Assembly: GCA_023434665.1 (NCBI GenBank)
Contig: JAEYSM010000016.1
Location: forward strand, 1 to 64,000
DNA length: 64,000 nt
Reading direction: 5' to 3'
Source: Bacteroidota bacterium
Lineage (GTDB): Bacteria > Bacteroidota > Bacteroidia > Bacteroidales > Lentimicrobiaceae
This document shows positions 53,631-63,280 of this stretch, piece by piece. Numbering within the stretch: the first letter of the stretch is position 1; each line of letters opens with the position of its first letter. Position numbers and translations under genes: made by a program. A model generated the notes under the pieces. That model made no database searches. It saw only the letters and a program-made list of their open reading frames with translations, and was not told the DNA's origin.

Positions 53631-54993
53631 GGTCGTTAGTTTTAAGTGAAGTTGCTTTTAAAACACCTTTAACTTCTGAAATGGCAATCATTGGAATATA
53701 TTTAAAGAAGAGAAGTACTCCAACTACAAATAATCCAAGAGTGCCTACATAAAACCCAATTTCCACCCAAGTAGGATTATATGTTGTCCAATTAGATGGT
53801 AAATAATCCTTTGAAAGTGAAGTTACTATAATGTTAAACCTTTCAAACCACATGCCCACATTAATAATGATTGAGATGATAAAGGCTGCAGTTAGATTCT
53901 TTCGGATTTTTTCGGACCAGAATAATTGGGGAATTATTGCATTACAAATAACCATAGCCCAGAATTGAAATGCATAATCTCCGGTAATTCTATTTTTGAA
54001 GAAAGTAAAAAACTCATATTCGGATGCAGAGTACCACGCTATAAATATTTCAGTCGCATAAGCTGTCCCCATTATCAATGATATGAAGACTAAGATTTTA
54101 GCAATGGCATTTAAGTGAGAATCAGTCACGTAATCCTGAAACTTATATAACTTTCTTATAAGAATCATAAGAGTCATTACCATTGCGAAACCAGAGAAGA
54201 TAGCCCCAACAACAAAGTAAGGAGGAAATATTGTTGTATGCCATCCCGGAATTACTGAAACCGCGAAATCGGTTGATACAATTGAGTGGACTGAAACGAC
54301 AAGGACTGCAGCGATACCACCTAAAACATAACTTAATGCTTCATACCGTATCCATTCTTTAGTAGATCCAGTCCAGCCAAATGCGAAGAAACCATAAACT
54401 GCTTTCTTTACTTTTGAGGTAGCCCTGTCGCGTATGGTGGCAAAATCGGGTACCATTCCAAAATACCAGAAAGAAGCTGATATTAGTAAATAGGCACTAA
54501 TGGCAATAAAATCCCAAAATAGAGGTGAATTGTAGTTAACCCACAAGGGGCCTCGTGTGTTTGGATAAGGAAAAATATAGAATGCAAGCCAAATTCGTCC
54601 CATGTGTATGGCAGGGAATAAAGCTGCACATCCGACAGCAACAACAGTCATCGCTTCAGCTGCACGATTAATCGAAGTCCTCCATCGTTGTCTTAGGATT
54701 AGAAGGAAGATGGAGAAAGCTGTTCCGGCGTGACCGATACCAATCCACCAAACAAAATTTATTATTTCCCAGCCCCATCCAACACTATTATTGACACCCC
54801 ATGTTCCGATGCCAACTGATATGGTGAGAAAGATAGACACAACTCCATAAAGTACAGCAAGCAAACTAATGCCGAAAGCTGCTTTCCACCACAAAGGAAT
54901 AGGCTGATCTATCGGAGCAATGATATCGCTGCTTATCTGATGAAAGTTTTTATTTCCTTTGATCAATGTACCTCTGACTTCCGTCTTATACAT
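53623..54993 (-). CDS. actC: Alternative complex III subunit ActC (NrfD/PsrC-like quinol-oxidising subunit)
   Basis: A 456-residue inner-membrane protein with ten helices and the NrfD/PsrC fold. Recognisable segments are WEIINFVWWIGIGHAGTAFS, LFPAIHMGRIWLAFYIFPYP and VHSIVSTDFAVSVIPGWHTT, the last being near the predicted quinol site. It takes electrons from quinol and passes them to the ActB iron-sulfur clusters. It overlaps actD by eight bases and follows actB by 55. Confidence 0.95.
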   Translation of the reverse strand: MYKTEVRGTLIKGNKNFHQISSDIIAPIDQPIPLWWKAAFGISLLAVLYGVVSIFLTISVGIGTWGVNNSVGWGWEIINFVWWIGIGHAGTAFSIFLLILRQRWRTSINRAAEAMTVVAVGCAALFPAIHMGRIWLAFYIFPYPNTRGPLWVNYNSPLFWDFIAISAYLLISASFWYFGMVPDFATIRDRATSKVKKAVYGFFAFGWTGSTKEWIRYEALSYVLGGIAAVLVVSVHSIVSTDFAVSVIPGWHTTIFPPYFVVGAIFSGFAMVMTLMILIRKLYKFQDYVTDSHLNAIAKILVFISLIMGTAYATEIFIAWYSASEYEFFTFFKNRITGDYAFQFWAMVICNAIIPQLFWSEKIRKNLTAAFIISIIINVGMWFERFNIIVTSLSKDYLPSNWTTYNPTWVEIGFYVGTLGLFVVGVLLFFKYIPMIAISEVKGVLKATSLKTNDHE

Positions 54994-55048
54994 ATATTGT
55001 ATGCTTTAAGTGATCAATTATTTTTATAACCCAAGTTTTGTAAATATA

Positions 55049-58000
55049 CTATACCAAATTCTCCTCTTTATTTCTGACAATTGTTAAGTATCCTATAGAA
55101 GGAAGTGTATGTAGTTCCTCCAGTAAATGATAATTTCGTGGCTCTTTAAATAACTTTGAAATTCTGCTCTCAGGATCATTGAGATCACCGAAGATTAATG
55201 CATCTGCAGGACATGATTGGACACAGGCAGGTAAAATTTCACCATCCAGAAGTGGTCGGTTTTCCATCTTGGCTTCTAACTTTTTTGCTTGAATCCTTTG
55301 AACACAAAAGGTGCACTTCTCAACAACACCACGCTCTCTAACAGTGACATCAGGATTCAGAACCATTCTTCCCAGATCGGAATTCATATTATAATTGAAT
55401 TTCTCATTGGTTGCATATCTGAACCAGTTGAATCTTCTTACTTTATATGGACAGTTATTTATGCAATATTTTGTACCAACACAACGATTATAAGCCATCT
55501 GATTCAGTCCTTCATTACTATGGTTTGTTGCAGATACCGGACATACGTTTTCGCAGGGTGCATTATCGCAGTGTTGACATAATAGAGGCTGGAATACCAC
55601 TTCAGGATTTTCAGGACTACCTGTAAAATATCTATCAATACGCATCCAATGCATGATCCTTGTACGCATTACTTCTTCTTTACCTACAACAGGAATATTG
55701 TTCTCTGCTTGACAAGATATTACGCAAGTGTTACATCCAACACATTTATTAAGGTCAATTCCCATACCCCAGTGATGTCCGGGGAAAATTGTCTCTTTAT
55801 ACAGAGTGACATGTTTTTCTTCAAATTCAGCATGAAGTTCATTTCCTGAAGCCGGATTTACAATGTAATTAGAAAGTATTGTTTCTCTAACAATTGGTCG
55901 GCCTTCCAAACTTCCATGTTTTTGAGAAATGGCTAATGGATAAGTTCCATCTTGCAGCAATGGTTTTTCAATTTTAGAGTAATTACTCCTATGCTCATTT
56001 ACAAAACGGACGAGCTTGTATGCATTTTCACCAATACCTGATCCTACTTTCCCAATGTTTTTATGTCCATATCCCAATGCGATGCTTAAAGTGTTTTCAG
56101 CTTGACCCGGTTGTATGTATACAGGAAGATACATGTCCTTAACTTTAATAATAGATCCTGTATTATATCCTAACTCTTTAGCTGTGGTGGGCGATACAGC
56201 AGCAAAATTGTCCCAGGATATTTTAGCTAAAGGATCAGGCAACTCATGCAACCATGGATTGTTTGAATGATTTCCTTTACCCATAGCCACTGAAGGATAA
56301 ACTTTTGCCTCAAGTGCATCCTTAATGTCTGTTGAAGTACTGACTGATTGAATTTGAGAAATGGCATCATTTAAGAGAGCATTTGTAAATGAGAAATTGC
56401 CAGATACTGCTGGCTTCTCAAACACGCCTTTCTGTAAAGTAGTTATCCAATTATTTTCTGGCAACAGGATTTTTGACAACCAATAATTTCTCATGAATTC
56501 GAAATACTGGGTTTCAACTCCTGACCATTTTAGTAATGAATCCTGGGCTTGTCGGGTATCGAATATGTTCCTGATAGCAGGTTGCATCAGGCTGTATATT
56601 CCTGTTTTTGGTTCGGCATCTCCCCATGATTCAAGATAGTGGTTAGTAGGTAATGAATATCTGAAATATTCATTTGATTCATTTGTAACTCCATTAAGAG
56701 AAATGGTTATTGACAGCTGTTTAAGACCCTGAATGAATGCTTCGGGATCATGGTAGTCATAAACAGGATTACAGTTCCACATAATAAGACCACCTATATT
56801 ACCGCTATGCATTTCTCCAACAAGCTGGTTTATGTCATTGTCGACAGATAGATGGGTTAATATTAACCTATTAAGGTCGAGTGTTTGTCCATAATTACCT
56901 AACATGTAATTTATGGTATTGACCACCATTTGAACATTAGGGTCATTGTTATCAGAAATTACAATGGATTTACCCTGAGAATTCCATAAATCTTCCGCTA
57001 TTTTATTAATTACAGGATGTTCAGTATAATTCTGTGAAGAATTTAATCCTGAAAGGAAGGCAATCCTGTTGTAGAGTTGCACAATTAAGTCCGGCTCTTC
57101 TGATGGTTTGATCGGATATCGCTCATCAGCTTTACTTCCTGTTATAGTTAGTCCGGTCTCAAATTGATAGTGTTTAGCAAGTTTTTGTTTACCGTTTTGT
57201 AAATCACGCGCTTGTCCATACCTGTAGGAAAATTCAACTGGCTGCAACCAGGTGCCAAGGAAATCAGCTGAAAAGGATACTATAGTTTCTGCTTTATCAA
57301 AGAGATAATCGGGGATACCTGAAATGCCGAAGTTTGCCTTATTTGCAAGCACAACCCCGGAAGCTGAAACAGGCTCGTAAGTCACATGTCTGCCAGGATA
57401 AACAGATAAGAATTGGTTGATAAGTGCATGAGTAGAAGGGCTTATAATTGAAGAGCTGAGGATTACCGTTTGTTTACCAGAAGATGCTATGTCTTTCAAT
57501 CTTTGAATAATATCGGAATCTGCTTCTTCCCAAGTAATAGTTTTCCCATCTTTTAATGGACGTTTGAGCCTACCAGTTTCATCATATAAACTTAGCAGTG
57601 AAGCTTGTACTCTTTGAGTAGTTCGGCCCCTGCTAATTGAAGATTGTGGATTACCCTCAATTTTTATTGGACGTCCATCTCTGACTTTGACAATTATACT
57701 GTTATACTCAAAGCCATCGAAGTACGTTGAAGCATAATGATTTGCAGTACCTGGTGTAACCTCTTCAGGTTTTATTAGATAAGGAATTGCTTGCTTGACA
57801 GGATTCTCGCAACTTGATGCCAATGCAGCACCTGCGAAACTGAAACCACAGAACTTTAGAAAGTTTCTTCGTGATGTAGGTTTCGTTGCAATCTCTTTAT
57901 CCAACAGTTCAAGTATAGAATTTTCACTTTCTAATGCACTTGTGGAGTTCTCTTGTATTCCATTAAGAGGTTCAATACTACTATAGTATTTTTTTTCCAT
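55049..58000 (-). CDS. actB: Alternative complex III subunit ActB (molybdopterin-like plus iron-sulfur)
   Basis: A 983-residue periplasmic subunit exported by the Tat system (twin-arginine segment T-S-R-R-N-F-L-K-F at about 41-49). The long central domain (about 85-700) resembles molybdopterin oxidoreductases but in this family carries no cofactor. The C-terminal ferredoxin-like part has four cysteine groups: CVGCNTCVISCQ, CQHCDNAPCENVC, CVGTKYCINNC and CTFCVQRI with later CVQSC, matching three 4Fe-4S and one 3Fe-4S clusters in described complexes. It links the membrane quinol site to the hemes. Confidence 0.95.
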   Translation of the reverse strand: MEKKYYSSIEPLNGIQENSTSALESENSILELLDKEIATKPTSRRNFLKFCGFSFAGAALASSCENPVKQAIPYLIKPEEVTPGTANHYASTYFDGFEYNSIIVKVRDGRPIKIEGNPQSSISRGRTTQRVQASLLSLYDETGRLKRPLKDGKTITWEEADSDIIQRLKDIASSGKQTVILSSSIISPSTHALINQFLSVYPGRHVTYEPVSASGVVLANKANFGISGIPDYLFDKAETIVSFSADFLGTWLQPVEFSYRYGQARDLQNGKQKLAKHYQFETGLTITGSKADERYPIKPSEEPDLIVQLYNRIAFLSGLNSSQNYTEHPVINKIAEDLWNSQGKSIVISDNNDPNVQMVVNTINYMLGNYGQTLDLNRLILTHLSVDNDINQLVGEMHSGNIGGLIMWNCNPVYDYHDPEAFIQGLKQLSITISLNGVTNESNEYFRYSLPTNHYLESWGDAEPKTGIYSLMQPAIRNIFDTRQAQDSLLKWSGVETQYFEFMRNYWLSKILLPENNWITTLQKGVFEKPAVSGNFSFTNALLNDAISQIQSVSTSTDIKDALEAKVYPSVAMGKGNHSNNPWLHELPDPLAKISWDNFAAVSPTTAKELGYNTGSIIKVKDMYLPVYIQPGQAENTLSIALGYGHKNIGKVGSGIGENAYKLVRFVNEHRSNYSKIEKPLLQDGTYPLAISQKHGSLEGRPIVRETILSNYIVNPASGNELHAEFEEKHVTLYKETIFPGHHWGMGIDLNKCVGCNTCVISCQAENNIPVVGKEEVMRTRIMHWMRIDRYFTGSPENPEVVFQPLLCQHCDNAPCENVCPVSATNHSNEGLNQMAYNRCVGTKYCINNCPYKVRRFNWFRYATNEKFNYNMNSDLGRMVLNPDVTVRERGVVEKCTFCVQRIQAKKLEAKMENRPLLDGEILPACVQSCPADALIFGDLNDPESRISKLFKEPRNYHLLEELHTLPSIGYLTIVRNKEENLV

Positions 58001-58041
58001 CTGGGTCCTGATTATAAAGGGTGTTGATTATTAACTGCGTT

Positions 58042-59454
58042 CTAATAGTGACATTTCATACAATCAATACCACCGACATCATCAACATGAACTGGTATTG
58101 GGTTTCCTGAATTGTCAACTCTGTCCATACCTCTAAAAATAGAGTAGTAATTATTTGCTTCAAATTGAATCTGAGTATCTCTATGACAATTTATACACCA
58201 TCCCATGGATAGATCATTAACCTGTTCAACGATATGCATATTCTCCACATCTCCATGACAAGTCTGACATGCAAGTCTTCCAACATTAACATGCTGGGCA
58301 TGGCTAAAAAATGTATAGTCAGGAATTGAGTGAATTTTGATCCATTTAACCGGTACACCACTATTAATTGACCGGGTAATTTTATTGATTTCAAAATTGC
58401 CTGAGTTTTTACCTGTTTTCACCACATTGTGACAGTTCATACAAACATTTGCTGACGGTATATAAGCCGATTTGCTGTAATCAGCAGTATGGTGACAATA
58501 TCTGCAGTCGGTTTTATTTTCACCGGCATGTATTGCATGAGAGAATTTTATTGGTTGATCAGGAGCATATCCTTGTGTTCTACTGAGATTAGTCGCTTCG
58601 TGATAAGCAAGCCAGACATGAACACTGATGCCAATAAGCAAGATCAAGCCATGAACAATCTTGTACTTGATAATTTTTGTGAAGAAAATATCGATGATTG
58701 CAAGTGTCATCAGAACAGCAAATAAAATAAAAAGCAAAAGCTTGACTGGGAAAATTTTATGTTCCTTGAGCTGTTTGTGACTTAATTCGGATAAGAAGGC
58801 TGAAACATAGAAAATTTCCTGCTCGCTCATTTTAAAGCTATGAACTTCTTCCATCAGAGCAGATGTGGGCTGAGTCAATGACTTGTATATGTTGATGCTG
58901 CTCCTATCCATAAAAGCGTAAGCAAGGTCTAATGCTGAGGGATTCCAGTTCAATGTGTCACTGGTAACAGTATTATGACAGCCTGCACAATTTATACCTA
59001 CTCCTGTACTCTCAAGAGGAATCAGACCATAAAACAATCGTTCACCTCTAAGGGCTTCATCATGACCAAAACCGGTTCTTTTATCCACATCTACAGAAAA
59101 AACTGCTTCTTCTGCAGGTTTCCAATTGGCAACATAATCAATTATGCTATTTATTTCACCTCCTGATAACTGAGTAAAGGACGGCATAATAGACTTATTG
59201 AATTCTTCATACAATTGAACTGCAATGGGGTCTCCTGCCTTTATCATTTGCTGAGAGTTCTCAATAAACTGTAACAACCATTGCCTTTCTCTTCTTTCTG
59301 CAACTCCTATCAGATCAGGCCCAACCAGACGTCCTTCTCCAATATTGTGACATAATCTGCAGTGTTTTTCAAAAAGATCTTCTCCATCCTGGGAATATCC
59401 CATAAATGGTATAAAAAACATGGCAGAAATAATAATGAAAATGCATTTTATCAT
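58042..59454 (-). CDS. actA: Alternative complex III subunit ActA (multiheme cytochrome c), with N-terminal cytochrome c domain
   Basis: A 470-residue multiheme subunit. ATG 59454 gives the signal peptide MIKCIFIIISAMFFIPFMGY; ATG 59490 (482 residues) is an alternative with a long n-region. Seven C-x2-C-H heme sites are present: CRLCH and CAGCH in the N-terminal part, then, after an internal helix (about 250-280) and a second (290-310), CRYCH, CMNCH, CQTCH, CINCH and CMKCH. The last five match the pentaheme core of described ActA proteins; the N-terminal two-heme part is an extension. It receives electrons from ActB. Confidence 0.92.
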   Translation of the reverse strand: MIKCIFIIISAMFFIPFMGYSQDGEDLFEKHCRLCHNIGEGRLVGPDLIGVAERRERQWLLQFIENSQQMIKAGDPIAVQLYEEFNKSIMPSFTQLSGGEINSIIDYVANWKPAEEAVFSVDVDKRTGFGHDEALRGERLFYGLIPLESTGVGINCAGCHNTVTSDTLNWNPSALDLAYAFMDRSSINIYKSLTQPTSALMEEVHSFKMSEQEIFYVSAFLSELSHKQLKEHKIFPVKLLLFILFAVLMTLAIIDIFFTKIIKYKIVHGLILLIGISVHVWLAYHEATNLSRTQGYAPDQPIKFSHAIHAGENKTDCRYCHHTADYSKSAYIPSANVCMNCHNVVKTGKNSGNFEINKITRSINSGVPVKWIKIHSIPDYTFFSHAQHVNVGRLACQTCHGDVENMHIVEQVNDLSMGWCINCHRDTQIQFEANNYYSIFRGMDRVDNSGNPIPVHVDDVGGIDCMKCHY

Positions 59455-59644
59455 TTTTCTCTGCAAGCAATTCTTAATAAAAAGCGTCATAAGATGCTAG
59501 ATTATAGGTTGAAGTTGAAAAAGTACGTGAAATGCTAATTTTGTGAGCGAATTTAATGTTTCTAAATTATCTAGTCAATATAATGACACATGAAAGAAGT
59601 ATTTTATAACGATTCTAAACAAGCGAAAACCAGTTTACGAAAAA

Positions 59645-59666
59645 ACCCGCAATTGAAACTGCGGGT
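59645..59666 (-). terminator. Terminator downstream of tRNA-Ser
   Basis: ACCCGCA (59645-59651) and TGCGGGT (59660-59666) form a 7-bp stem with an 8-base loop. On the minus strand it is followed by T's (A-run at 59639-59645 on the plus strand), ending the tRNA-Ser transcript. Confidence 0.85.
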
Positions 59667-59726
59667 CTTTTGAGGATATACAAATCTTAAGAAGAAAGAC
59701 TTATAAGAATCTAATAAGTCGCTTAG

Positions 59727-59813
59727 CGGAGAGAAAGGGATTCGAACCCTTGGTACCCGTAAGGGTACAACGGTTTTCGAGACCGCCCCAATCGACCACT
59801 CTGGCATCTCTCC
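59727..59813 (-). tRNA. tRNA-Ser (anticodon CGA)
   Basis: An 87-base class II tRNA: acceptor GGAGAGA/TCTCTCC, discriminator G, D arm GCC-AGAGTGGTCGATTGGGGC region, anticodon loop CTCGAAA giving CGA, a long variable arm (GTACCC-TTAC-GGGTAC) and a T arm AGGGTTCGAATCCCT. The long variable arm and G discriminator are the serine identity features. CCA is not encoded. Confidence 0.96.
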
Positions 59814-59871
59814 GAAAAACTCATGCAAATGTAGGGAAATTTATTAGCTCTTCTGGTATTATAAAACAAAA

Positions 59872-59890
59872 AAGCCTCCGATAGAGGCTT
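59872..59890 (-). terminator. Terminator after the CsbD gene
   Basis: AAGCCTC (59872-59878) and GAGGCTT (59884-59890) form a 7-bp stem with a five-base loop; on the minus strand a T-run follows (plus-strand A-run at 59867-59873). Confidence 0.85.
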
Positions 59891-59916
59891 AATTTTTAAT
59901 GTGTAAAGGCTATTAT

Positions 59917-60105
59917 TTATAGGCTTCGAAGAGTTTCTCTTATTTCACGGTCGGTTTTACCTAATTTTTGCTGTAACCGTCCAATGAGTTCATCTTCTCT
60001 TCCTTCTTCAAAAGTAAGGTCATCATCAGTTAATTCAGCATATCGCTGCTTAAGCTTTCCTTTTAATTCATTCCAGTTTCCTCTTAGTTCAAGATTGTCC
60101 ATCAT
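59917..60105 (-). CDS. CsbD family stress-response protein
   Basis: A 62-residue acidic, helical protein with the CsbD signature: GNWNELKGKLKQRYAELTDD and EEGREDELIGRLQQKLGK. Family members are induced by general stress or osmotic shock; a mechanism is not established. It has its own terminator. The first two codons are Met-Met, and either can be the start. Confidence 0.92.
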   Translation of the reverse strand: MMDNLELRGNWNELKGKLKQRYAELTDDDLTFEEGREDELIGRLQQKLGKTDREIRETLRSL

Positions 60106-60192
60106 TATCCTTTCTATATTAATTAATACTTTAATACAAAAGTCGACTCTTTGGACGCTAAATTCATTATATTCTGAAGTGTTTTTTTTACA

Positions 60193-61797
60193 TCATTTAA
60201 TCATCTCATCCTGAGACTCTTCAACAGGTAGGAATATGTTGAAACTTGCCCCTTCATTTAATACACCTGATGCCGTTATGTATCCATTGTGGTTTTGAAC
60301 TACTTTCTTACATATTGTCAATCCAATACCAGTGCCAGAGAATTCATTCTTTCCATGAAGACGTTGAAAAATTTCAAAGATTTTATGAGCGTATTTTTGA
60401 TCGAAACCAATTCCATTGTCTTTGATATTGATACAATAGTAATGAGCTATCTGTTTTAACCCATATCCTGTAACCATTTCTCCTGGAACTATTTTATTAG
60501 TTATACTGATAATAGGTTGTTTATCCTGTTGGGTGTACTTTAATGCGTTATCAAGTAGATTAATAAACAGCTGTTCAATTTGTGAAGGAATTGCCGGGAT
60601 AATTGGCAATGGGTCATAATGAATAATTGCTTTCTTAACAGAAATCTCTTCTTTAAGATTTTGGATTGAAGTTTGAAGAATCAGATTAAAATCACAGGGC
60701 TCTTTAATAAATGAAAGATTACTGGCTTTGGAATAGTTAAGCAAATCATCAATAAGTGTTTGCATCCTGTTCACAGAATGAATCATCCTTTTAAAGTAAC
60801 TTAAAGATGTTTCAGAGAGATTTGCTCCCTCATTTTCCATAATCATTTTCGAAAGTACCTGAATCTTTCTCAAAGGTTCCTGCAGATCATGCGAGGCCAT
60901 ATGATTAAAAGAAGCCAATTCATCGTTCTTTCGTTCTAGCTGAAGATTCTTTTCTTCAAGAATAATTTCCTTATCTATTAAGGTTGTTATATCCTGACAT
61001 ATACCGACTATATAGTGAGTTTTATTTATCCTCATTTTGTCGGAAGTTCCTTTTATATACCTTATTTGTCCGTCAGGTCTTATAATTCTAAACACACTGA
61101 TACTGGTTCGATTCAACTGATAGTCCTTGAGACTTGTTTCAAGGAAATTTTGCCGATCATCAGGGTGAACCAGGTTGAGTATTATATCAAGTGATATATC
61201 TTCTTCAGAAAATATTCCACTAATCTTTAATAAATTATCAGAAATATGAAAGTGGTTAGTGTCGAGATTCATATGCCAATGACCTAGTCCGGCACTAATT
61301 TCTGCACTGTGTATTACTTTAAGTGAAGTCTTAAGTTCAATATTCTTTACTCTTAATTCTTCCTGGCGCTTCTTAAGTTGCCTTATTTTAATTACATCAT
61401 TGGTCACATTTTGAATTGTTCCAACCAATAATTTTTGATCATCAACTGTAATAAACTTGCTCTGGGCTTTAATAAATTTAATTTTTCCAGATTTAGTTAT
61501 GATCCGGTACTCCCATGTATCTGCCTCACCGGTTATCTGTACATCATTTCTGGCAATTTCAATCCTTTCTCTATCCTCAGGATGAATAAAGTTGTTATTA
61601 AAAGTGTCAATGTTAGGCTCAAATTCACCTGGTTCACACCCAATTATCCTATAAAAATTATCGGAATAGTGGAGATCCTGGGTTTTAATATTCCAGTAGA
61701 AAGTCCCAATATCAGTATTAATCTCAGCCTGATCAAAAATATAATCTTTAAGATCTTTAGTGCTCTTTTGTGATTCAGGATCAATCTTAAAGTTCAT
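60193..61797 (-). CDS. Soluble PAS-PAS sensor histidine kinase
   Basis: A 534-residue kinase without transmembrane segments. Two PAS domains (about 20-135, with the PAS_3-type FIHPEDRERIEIARND, and about 160-275 with LVHPDDRQNF), then a coiled coil, HisKA with the His in FNHMASHDLQEPLRK, and HATPase_c with INLLDNALKYTQ, INIKDNGIGFD and GTGIGLTICKKV. This layout is a common cytosolic redox/light/ligand sensor class in Bacteroidota. No partner response regulator is adjacent. Confidence 0.9.
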   Translation of the reverse strand: MNFKIDPESQKSTKDLKDYIFDQAEINTDIGTFYWNIKTQDLHYSDNFYRIIGCEPGEFEPNIDTFNNNFIHPEDRERIEIARNDVQITGEADTWEYRIITKSGKIKFIKAQSKFITVDDQKLLVGTIQNVTNDVIKIRQLKKRQEELRVKNIELKTSLKVIHSAEISAGLGHWHMNLDTNHFHISDNLLKISGIFSEEDISLDIILNLVHPDDRQNFLETSLKDYQLNRTSISVFRIIRPDGQIRYIKGTSDKMRINKTHYIVGICQDITTLIDKEIILEEKNLQLERKNDELASFNHMASHDLQEPLRKIQVLSKMIMENEGANLSETSLSYFKRMIHSVNRMQTLIDDLLNYSKASNLSFIKEPCDFNLILQTSIQNLKEEISVKKAIIHYDPLPIIPAIPSQIEQLFINLLDNALKYTQQDKQPIISITNKIVPGEMVTGYGLKQIAHYYCINIKDNGIGFDQKYAHKIFEIFQRLHGKNEFSGTGIGLTICKKVVQNHNGYITASGVLNEGASFNIFLPVEESQDEMIK

Positions 61798-62024
61798 GTT
61801 TTTAGTATTTCATTCTTGTTGGTTTCCGTAAAACGTTTTAAGGAGAATAATGTTAATTTTTAATACCCCATGTCTCAATATTTTACACCAAATGCTATAG
61901 ATTTATTTTTAATTGGGCTGTTAATTACTTGATATTTAAATAATGTAATTTAATAGAGTGGTTATATAATGAGCCTCACATGTTGCTAAGCTATTTTTAC
62001 CCTTGATTTTTCTAATAAAATTTT

Positions 62025-63212
62025 ATGAATTCGATAAGAAGCAAAAATAAAACAATCTTAAAGAAAAAGTGGATAATAATTATTAGCATCATTTTATTAC
62101 TGATAATAATAAGACTTATTCTCCCTCGTGTTATACTTTATTACGTAAATGAGAGTCTTGCTAACCTCGACGGATATTACGGACATGTAAAAGACATTGA
62201 TTTGAGGATTTATAGAGGGGCGTACCAGATTGACAGTATATTCCTGGATAAAATAGACTCGATCTCAAATGAGCGGGTTCCTTTTTTTGGCGCAAGGAAA
62301 ATAGACCTTTCGGTTGAATGGAGTGCCTTATTTGATGGCGAAATTGTTGGAGAGTTAATATTTCAATCACCTAAGTTAATTTTTACAAAAGATAAATCAG
62401 AGCCGAAAGAAGTTCAACAAGATACGACTGATTTTAAGCAAGTCCTGGATGATATAATGCCTTTAAAAGTTAATAGATTTGAGATTATTAACGGAAGTAT
62501 CCATTATTTGGATGAGACAACCACACCTGTTGTTGATATTAAAATGGATCAACTCTATGCAATGGCATTAAATCTTTCAAGTGTAAGGGATACTGCACTG
62601 CTCCCTGCCACAATTGAAGCTTCAGCTAATGTTTACCAAGGACAATTAAGAATAGATGTTAAGTTAGATCCTTTAGCTGATGACCCAACTTTTGATCTTA
62701 ATGCTGAGCTTACTAATACAAGTTTGCCAGAGTTTAACGAGTTCTTTAAAGCTTATGGTAATTTGGATGTAAATAAAGGAATATTTGGACTAGCCACAGA
62801 AATCGCTGCAAAGGACAGGAAGTTCGTGGGTTATGTAAAACCTGTAATGAGCAATCTGGATGTCTTAGGACCAGAGGACAAAGAAGATAATATTCTAAAA
62901 AAAGCATGGGAGGGGATCGCAGGAACCATTGGCAAAGTGCTTGAAAACCCTAAAGAGGAACAAGTTGCAACTAAAATACCAATAGAAGGAAATTTCGATG
63001 ACACAACCATTGGTATTTGGTATGCGATTACAGAGGTTTTAAGAAATGCTTTTATCCAGGCTTTATACCCTTCACTGGATTATCAGATTTCAATAGGTGA
63101 TGTAGAAGCTCAAAAACCTGAAGAGGAAAAAGGATTCTTCGAGAAATTATTTAAAGGAGATGAAAGAAAGAAAGATGAAAAAAAGAAAGAAAAAAATGAC
63201 GATAATAAATGA
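62025..63212 (+). CDS. DUF748 / AsmA-like domain-containing protein
   Basis: A 395-residue protein with a basic N-terminus, one membrane helix (about 13-35) and a beta-rich periplasmic domain; segments such as VDLSVEWSALFDGEIVGEL-like and the repeated AKDRKFVGYVKPVMSNLDV match DUF748, a member of the AsmA-like repeat (bridge-like lipid transfer) group. The C-terminal 45 residues are Lys/Glu-rich and low complexity. A role in envelope lipid homeostasis is the family-level inference. YihY/BrkB follows 68 bases downstream. Confidence 0.82.
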   Translation: MNSIRSKNKTILKKKWIIIISIILLLIIIRLILPRVILYYVNESLANLDGYYGHVKDIDLRIYRGAYQIDSIFLDKIDSISNERVPFFGARKIDLSVEWSALFDGEIVGELIFQSPKLIFTKDKSEPKEVQQDTTDFKQVLDDIMPLKVNRFEIINGSIHYLDETTTPVVDIKMDQLYAMALNLSSVRDTALLPATIEASANVYQGQLRIDVKLDPLADDPTFDLNAELTNTSLPEFNEFFKAYGNLDVNKGIFGLATEIAAKDRKFVGYVKPVMSNLDVLGPEDKEDNILKKAWEGIAGTIGKVLENPKEEQVATKIPIEGNFDDTTIGIWYAITEVLRNAFIQALYPSLDYQISIGDVEAQKPEEEKGFFEKLFKGDERKKDEKKKEKNDDNK

Positions 63213-63280
63213 TAACGAATTAATTTAGGTAAAGATTTTAGCAAGGGTAATAGCCTACTGATATAAACAAAACCGTTTAA

